Shown piece by piece: positions 8,202 to 12,148 of a DNA stretch of 12,148 bases; position 1 is the first letter of the stretch, and the number at the start of each line of letters is the position of its first letter. The stretch is from the NCBI GenBank assembly GCA_030037185.1, contig JASHRR010001299.1, forward strand, positions 1 to 12,148, read 5' to 3'. The notes under the pieces were generated by a model that was given only the letters and a program-made list of their open reading frames with translations, searched no databases and was not told where the DNA came from. The DNA is from Xanthobacteraceae bacterium (lineage in GTDB: Bacteria; Pseudomonadota; Alphaproteobacteria; Rhizobiales; Xanthobacteraceae). Both the position numbers and the translations under genes were made by a program.

Positions 8202-8941
8202 CGGCGGACGGCAGCCGGCTACCGCAACAGCGGCGTCCTCGCTGTCGGCGGAGGGAAACCTCGAGAGTTCGCCGGCGCGGTCTTGTGCTCAAATTCAACG
8301 CATCAACTCGTTAAAATCACGTAGCTTGCCAAACCAGCAACCAGGCTCTCCGCAGCATCGCTGCGACATCACCTGGACCGCGCGTTCGCCGGCGCCGCGC
8401 GTCCGGTTCAGCGGCGCCGCGTCCGCAGGTGCGTGCCCAACTTGGCGTGCCATCCGAGCTCGGGTGCGGGCGCCGTTTCGGCGCCCCCCACCCGGTCCAC
8501 CCCGAAAAAGAAAATCGGTGGCGGCCCGTGCGGACCATCTAGTTTCGCATCACCGTGGCGCCGCAGGTCGCGACGGATCGTTCGCGAGGCGGTCGAGCGC
8601 GACCAAATCCTGCGGAAACCCTGTCGCGATCGAGGCGTCTTTGGCGTTGCGCAGCGCCGCTCCGAGCGCCCGGCTCGGGGACGCCGCGCGCGAGGAGGTC
8701 GGCTTGAGCAGAGCGTTTTGCGCGCCCGATGGACGCTCGCCCGTTCCATGCCTGGCGCCGTGGCGACGGCCGTTGTCCCGAGGTCCGGCGTTTCATCTCG
8801 CGACGCGTGGCCAGGCTCAACATCGAGGAAGAATTGCGGGGACGAGGCGCGATTCTGTCGAGAATCCGACCGACAACAGACAAGGGCGTTCACTTTGCTA
8901 CCCCTGACTCTAGCGGAGGGGACCATGAGAGCGAGGCGCAA
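8202..8941. other. GC-rich stretch with no assignable gene
   Basis: Several long frames overlap here on both strands (up to about 190-200 codons), but all translate to arginine- and proline-rich sequence without domains. This is what high-GC non-coding DNA produces. None has both a sensible start and a recognisable protein. The only structured item I see is the hairpin at 8468-8486. Confidence 0.5.
8468..8486. repeat. Perfect 8-bp GC hairpin with 3-nt loop
   Basis: GGGCGCCG and CGGCGCCC flank TTT. The stem is very stable for its size but has no T-run on either side, so I do not call a terminator. It lies in a gene-free GC-rich stretch. Confidence 0.5.
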
Positions 8942-9481
8942 ATGGATACCACGACGAGTTCCGCGCAATCCGAGTTCGCCCCCTCATTGCCCGTCAAGCC
9001 GTCGGCCGAGGCCCCCGCTTTTGGTCCAGCCGTTCTGAAAAATGACCAGGCGCTGGCCAAGCGTTCATGGCTCGGCAGGCTGGCCCCCCTCGTCTTAACG
9101 CTTCTGCTTGGCATGGCGGTCACTTTGGTATGGCAGAGCTATGGCGATGCCGCCAGACACCTGATCGTATCAGCTGCTTCTTCTCTGGATCAGCAGCAGT
9201 TCAACCCGATATCGCCCGATCTCAACGCGATCCGGCAAAGCATCGATGGGCTCGCCATTAGCATCACCACCAATCAGGAGCAGATAATGCGCAGCCTCGA
9301 CCAGCTCACGGCGAGCCAGGAGCAGATGAGGCGGGAGATCGCCAAGGTGCAGGCGGTCGAGCAGTACGTGCTTTACAAGAACTCAGACCCTCCGCCACGG
9401 GCCGTTGCTGCTCCGATGCCAAGACCTATTCAGCGGCCGTCGCAGGCACCGACCGCGCTCACTCCCGCCAAAAATCCTTGA
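8942..9481 (+). CDS. Single-pass membrane protein with coiled coil, hypothetical
   Basis: 179 residues. A disordered N-terminus (1-40) leads to a basic WLGRLAPLVLTLLLGMAVTLVW transmembrane helix at about 43-64, then WQSYGDAAR, an amphipathic coiled-coil segment rich in Gln and Glu (about 93-140: IRQSIDGLA, MRSLDQLTASQEQMRREIAKV), and a proline/alanine-rich tail. The layout suggests a cytoplasmic N-terminus, a membrane anchor and a periplasmic coiled coil. It resembles a hypothetical family common in Bradyrhizobium with the same SYGDAA and QLxAxQEQMxRxIAKV pattern; the function is unknown. Start ATG 8942 has GAGG 5 nt upstream. The frame stays open upstream to 8729, but that extension is low-complexity and starts without support. 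An out-of-frame ATG at 8925 has a better ribosome site (see findings). Confidence 0.8.
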   Translation: MDTTTSSAQSEFAPSLPVKPSAEAPAFGPAVLKNDQALAKRSWLGRLAPLVLTLLLGMAVTLVWQSYGDAARHLIVSAASSLDQQQFNPISPDLNAIRQSIDGLAISITTNQEQIMRSLDQLTASQEQMRREIAKVQAVEQYVLYKNSDPPPRAVAAPMPRPIQRPSQAPTALTPAKNP

Positions 9482-9490
9482 ACCGGCGCG

Positions 9491-9763
9491 GTGCGAGGAC
9501 CGTATAGGCCCCGCCGCCCTTCTTTCTGCCTCGCGATGCTGCTCGCCGCGTGCCCCAGCGCGACCGGGCGGCTGTGTTTCTGTCAACGCACCCGAAACAC
9601 TCCGGTGGCGGGCGTATCAGGCTCCACGAAGCCGTGCTATCAAGATAATTACTATTCGATCGCCAGGATGAACCCGACCGGGATCATCCCCAAGGCTACG
9701 CCGGTCGACCTGGCAGAGCCACCCGATCGGGCGCGGCTGGCAGCCGCTCAACAAGGAGGATAA
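9491..9763 (+). other. Doubtful 90-codon ORF between the membrane protein and GST genes
   Basis: A GTG-started frame whose stop (TAA, 9761-9763) overlaps the end of the GST ribosome site. It contains a hydrophobic LAMLLAAC stretch that loosely recalls a lipoprotein signal, followed by many Cys and Arg. No family is recognised and there is no Shine-Dalgarno before 9491. It could be a remnant or chance. Confidence 0.2.
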
Positions 9764-9764
9764 G

Positions 9765-10553
9765 GTGCTCGAGCTTTACCATAGTATCAATTCGGTCTGC
9801 GCCCAGAAGGTGCGGATCGCGCTCGAGGAAAAGGGGCAGCAGGCCGAGGACCACATCATGACGCTGCGCGGGGACCAATACGACCCCGGGTACCTGAAGC
9901 TCAATCCGAACGGCGTGGTGCCCACGCTCGTCCACGACGGCGTGCCGATCACCGAATCCGCGCTGATCCTCTATTACATCGACGACGCCTTCCCGGAGCC
10001 GCCGCTAATGCCAAAGGAGCCGCAGGCGCGGCACCGCGTACGCATGTACAACAAGCTGATCGACGAGTATTTGCACAACTCGTGTATGATCCTGACTTTC
10101 GCCACCGCATTCCGCCCAGCCTTCCTGAAGATGGCGCGGGAGGTATGGCAAGCCGAGATTGCCAAGTCGCCGCTCAAGCGCCGCGCGGAGTACAAGCGCA
10201 GCGTGATCGAGCACGGGCTTGATTCTGAGTTCGTGGCCGATGCGCTGGCGCAGCACAACAAGCTCTTAGCCTGGATGGCCGGCTCGCTGAACGGCAGCCA
10301 GTACTTGGCTGGCAACAGCTTCTCCAACGCGGATTGCGCGGTCATTCCCTATATCCTGCGGCTGGAACTGCTGAAGCTCGGCGCACTATGGGACCGCTAC
10401 CCCGCTATTGCTGACTGGTGGGCGCGCATGCGCGTGCGGCCCTCGGTCAAAGCCACGATCTTCGATCGTATGTCGGCGACGGACTGGGCACCATTCAAGA
10501 ATCTCACGCCTGATCCGTGGGCGAAGGTGCAGGCGTTGTTGAAAGCAGCCTGA
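9765..10553 (+). CDS. Glutathione S-transferase family protein
   Basis: 262 residues. Cytosolic enzyme of the GST superfamily, conjugating or otherwise using glutathione; the substrate is not predictable. N-terminal thioredoxin fold (1-80): LYHSINSVCAQKVRIAL puts S10 and C12 at the start of helix 1, where bacterial GSTs carry the glutathione-activating residue; VVPTLV supplies the cis-proline (P53); TESALIL holds the E64-S65 pair that binds the glutathione gamma-glutamyl group. The C-terminal all-helical domain (about 88-255) includes FSNADCAVIPYI, the conserved N-capping box and core helix. Length is slightly above the usual 200-230. The start is GTG at 9765, chosen because AAGGAGGA (9753-9760) lies 4 nt upstream and the sequence LELYHS is the normal first strand. 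The amidohydrolase gene starts 61 bp downstream on the same strand, so co-transcription is plausible. Confidence 0.93.
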   Translation: MLELYHSINSVCAQKVRIALEEKGQQAEDHIMTLRGDQYDPGYLKLNPNGVVPTLVHDGVPITESALILYYIDDAFPEPPLMPKEPQARHRVRMYNKLIDEYLHNSCMILTFATAFRPAFLKMAREVWQAEIAKSPLKRRAEYKRSVIEHGLDSEFVADALAQHNKLLAWMAGSLNGSQYLAGNSFSNADCAVIPYILRLELLKLGALWDRYPAIADWWARMRVRPSVKATIFDRMSATDWAPFKNLTPDPWAKVQALLKAA

Positions 10554-10614
10554 TTTGCAGGCCCGGCGATCTGTCGGGCAGAGCCGAGGCTCGTATAGGC
10601 AAAGAGAGAGACCC

Positions 10615-11865
10615 ATGTTGCGAACCGTCATATTCCTTGCCGTATTCTTGCTAAACTCGGTGCTTTCCCCGAACGCGAGTGCAGCAACAAAAGCCATCAA
10701 GTTCGGCAGACTCTGGGATGGCCATCGCCTCATCGCGAACGCTGTCGTGATCGTCGAGAATGACAAGGTTCAGCGGGTTACCGCTGGCGATGAAGTACCG
10801 GCCGAAGCCGAGGTCATCGATCTCCGCCGATATACGGGCATTCCTGGGATGATCGATTCGCATACGCACGTGACGTATTACTGGGACGGAGCGCCCGATA
10901 CGACGCCGCGTCGCCAGCCGCCGCGCCACGTTGCGGTTACAGTTTTCCTGGCACAGCAAAACGCGAGAAAAACGCTGGAGGCGGGCGTGACCACAATTCG
11001 CGATCTGAACGCTGCGGGCGGCGCGGACATCGCCATGCGCGATCTGATCAATATGGGCGCAATGGTGGGACCGCGAATGTTCGTGTCCGGAACAGGCCTT
11101 CGGACTAGCGTCAACCGTCCGGATATTGGCGATCGAGTGGCAGAAGCTGCCAATCAGGCGAGGGCCGTCATTGATGGCGGTGCAGACTGGGTGAAAGTCT
11201 TCGCATCGACGGGCGGCTTCGACAATGTCACCGGCGACCAGACGATGAGCTACGAGGAAATCAAGGCCATTGTCGATACGGCTCATGCGGCCGGTCACAA
11301 GGTCGCAATTCACTCCTACGGCCCGGCAGCCGCGCGCGATGCGATCCGCGCCGGGGGCGATACACTCGAACATGCAACCGACATGGACGATGACACCATT
11401 GCGGAACTGGCCCGGAAGAAGATCTGGTACGTTCCGACGATCGATCACAACCAGTACTACGTAGAAAACGCCGATGATGTGTACAAATTTCCGGCCGGCG
11501 CGAAGGAGAATCTAAGCAATTACATTGTGCGGAATTTTGAAACAGCCAGGAAAGCCCATAGCGCCGGAGTGCGCATGCTGGTGGGATCCGATGCGGTATA
11601 TAACGGGTTCGGGCTGAACATGCGAGAGCTCACATGGTTCGTGAAGCTCGGAATGACTAACCAGCAGGCGCTGCAAGCCGCGACTGTGTTACCGGCGGAA
11701 ATGCTCGGGTTCGAGAATAGCCTTGGCTCCGTCGCTCCCGGCTACTTTGCCGACATCGTCGGCGTAGAAGGCGATCCACTCACCAATATCGACGCCGCAG
11801 TCAGAAACGTGCGTTGGGTCATGAAGGGCGGTGTCGTGGTGGTGGATAAAACAGGGGGCCGTTAG
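10615..11865 (+). CDS. Secreted metal-dependent amidohydrolase (imidazolonepropionase/prolidase-like)
   Basis: 416 residues. Hydrolase of the amidohydrolase superfamily, acting on C-N (peptide, lactam or amide) bonds outside the cytoplasm. Sec signal peptide at 1-23 (VIFLAVFLL core, cleavage after ASA). The TIM-barrel metal site is complete: H83 and H85 in DSHTHV, the probable carboxylated lysine K194 in DWVKVFAS, H233 in AIHSYG, H253 in LEHATDMDD and D326 in VGSDAV. This order matches binuclear members such as the Sgx9260/prolidase and imidazolonepropionase-like groups. The C-terminal beta domain closes with APGYFADIVGVEGDPL and VMKGGVVVV. Start ATG 10615 follows AAAGAGAGAG; the open frame extends 20 codons further to 10555, but that part is not signal-peptide-like. 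The last codon (CGT) and stop (TAG) lie inside the left terminal repeat of the element at 11860-11987, so the natural end may have been replaced. Substrate unknown. Confidence 0.93.
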   Translation: MLRTVIFLAVFLLNSVLSPNASAATKAIKFGRLWDGHRLIANAVVIVENDKVQRVTAGDEVPAEAEVIDLRRYTGIPGMIDSHTHVTYYWDGAPDTTPRRQPPRHVAVTVFLAQQNARKTLEAGVTTIRDLNAAGGADIAMRDLINMGAMVGPRMFVSGTGLRTSVNRPDIGDRVAEAANQARAVIDGGADWVKVFASTGGFDNVTGDQTMSYEEIKAIVDTAHAAGHKVAIHSYGPAAARDAIRAGGDTLEHATDMDDDTIAELARKKIWYVPTIDHNQYYVENADDVYKFPAGAKENLSNYIVRNFETARKAHSAGVRMLVGSDAVYNGFGLNMRELTWFVKLGMTNQQALQAATVLPAEMLGFENSLGSVAPGYFADIVGVEGDPLTNIDAAVRNVRWVMKGGVVVVDKTGGR

Positions 11866-11987
11866 TACTACTGTGTCAGTGGTTCGATGTGGTTGTTGAA
11901 ATTATTGGGTTTTTCAAAAATGACTCAGTTTTGAAAAATCATGTAATTTCAATTAGATACAATTCTTATGACTCTGTAGTACTAACG
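11860..11987. mobile_element. MITE-like element with 19-bp terminal inverted repeats
   Basis: The left end CGTTAGTACTACTGTGTCA (11860-11878) and the inverted right end (11969-11987, read as CGTTAGTACTACAGAGTCA) match at 17 of 19 positions, the outer 12 perfectly. The 128-bp element is AT-rich in a GC-rich genome and has no coding capacity; its interior has a second perfect hairpin (11910-11938). This fits a miniature inverted-repeat element mobilised by a transposase encoded elsewhere. If the true ends are GTACTAC, a TA dinucleotide flanks each side, as expected for IS630/Tc1-type insertion; that is inference. It overlaps the last codon and stop of the amidohydrolase gene. Confidence 0.65.
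11910..11938. terminator. AT-rich hairpin within the MITE-like element, possible terminator
   Basis: TTTTTCAAAA (11910-11919) and TTTTGAAAAA (11929-11938) are perfect 10-bp inverted arms around a 9-nt loop, 45 nt after the amidohydrolase stop. The stem has only one GC pair, so it would be weak as a transcription terminator, though its 5' T-run would act as a U-tract for transcripts coming from the right. It also gives the element a nested-palindrome structure. Confidence 0.35.
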
Positions 11988-12019
11988 CATTGCGTTCGCC
12001 CAAGCCCCTCACGACTCGG

Positions 12020-12148
12020 TTACCGTTCAGGCCCCTTCGCATCGGGGTAGCGGGCCTCCCAAGCAGGGACGAGCGAACCGGTCAGGCAAACAGGATCGAC
12101 GACAGGCGCCGTCGCCCTGAGATCGTGTGCTCGTCGGTCGGACCCCAG
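12020..12148 (-). CDS. Possible C-terminal end of a gene entering from the right edge
   Basis: The minus-strand frame from the window edge to TAA (12020-12022) is open for 42 codons with GC-rich third positions and an ordinary composition, ending in SLVPAWEARYPDAKGPER. No family is recognised. If real, it converges on the amidohydrolase with the MITE-like element between them. The evidence is only an open frame at the edge, so chance is quite possible. Confidence 0.25.
   Translation of the reverse strand: MGSDRRAHDLRATAPVVDPVCLTGSLVPAWEARYPDAKGPER

Noticed and set aside
8408..9038. Overlapping frames of about 186-201 codons on both strands
   Set aside because: Arg/Pro-rich translations without domains, with mutual overlap on both strands and no consistent start; treated as GC-driven chance frames.
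10386..11448. Minus-strand frames opposite the GST end and the amidohydrolase
   Set aside because: Shadows of two well-supported plus-strand genes, without their own motifs.
12029..12058. Nested GC inverted repeat (AGGCCC/GGGCCT) as a terminator
   Set aside because: No T-run follows on either strand and it lies inside or beside a possible coding end, so a terminator call is not supported.
1..12148. CRISPR array, tRNA or rRNA genes
   Set aside because: The only regular repeats are the coding 276-bp HAMP units, far too long for CRISPR; I saw no tRNA cloverleaf or rRNA-like sequence by eye, though no covariance search was possible.

Overview
The window looks like chromosomal DNA from a high-GC alphaproteobacterium, most likely Bradyrhizobium or a close relative in the Nitrobacteraceae. 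This rests on the GC-rich third codon positions, a soluble kinase with a long poly-HAMP array of the type common in that group, a NepR-like small protein, and a single-pass proline/coiled-coil protein resembling Bradyrhizobium hypotheticals. The assignment is from recognition, not from a database search.

Left part (1-6747, all minus strand). A very large cytoplasmic sensor histidine kinase occupies 1-4007 and runs off the left edge. It has nine or more HAMP modules in an exact 276-bp tandem repeat, then GAF, coiled coil, HisKA and the start of the ATPase domain. About 960 bp without a recognisable gene separates it from an intact periplasmic PQQ-dependent alcohol dehydrogenase (4969-6747). 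That enzyme carries the Asp-x-Asp signature of lanthanide-dependent members of the family.

Middle part (6748-8941). This is a decayed stretch. A plus-strand remnant (7052-7468) starts with a good ribosome binding site and signal peptide but can only be read by changing frame about five times. A strong GC-rich hairpin (7878-7915) follows, then a small NepR-like ORF (7953-8201), then about 740 bp with nothing assignable except a GC hairpin.

Right part (8942-12148, mostly plus strand). This holds a membrane-anchored coiled-coil hypothetical protein, a glutathione S-transferase with a GTG start, and a secreted metal-dependent amidohydrolase with a complete set of metal ligands. A 128-bp AT-rich element with 19-bp terminal inverted repeats overlaps the amidohydrolase's final codon and stop. 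A possible minus-strand gene end enters from the right edge. The GST and amidohydrolase are only 61 bp apart and may be co-transcribed. Nothing in the window ties the kinase directly to the dehydrogenase beyond shared strand and proximity.

I did not find a clearly new multi-gene system. The most interesting items are the exactly periodic poly-HAMP array, the lanthanide-type quinoprotein beside a shattered secreted-protein gene, and the MITE-like element at the end of the amidohydrolase gene.
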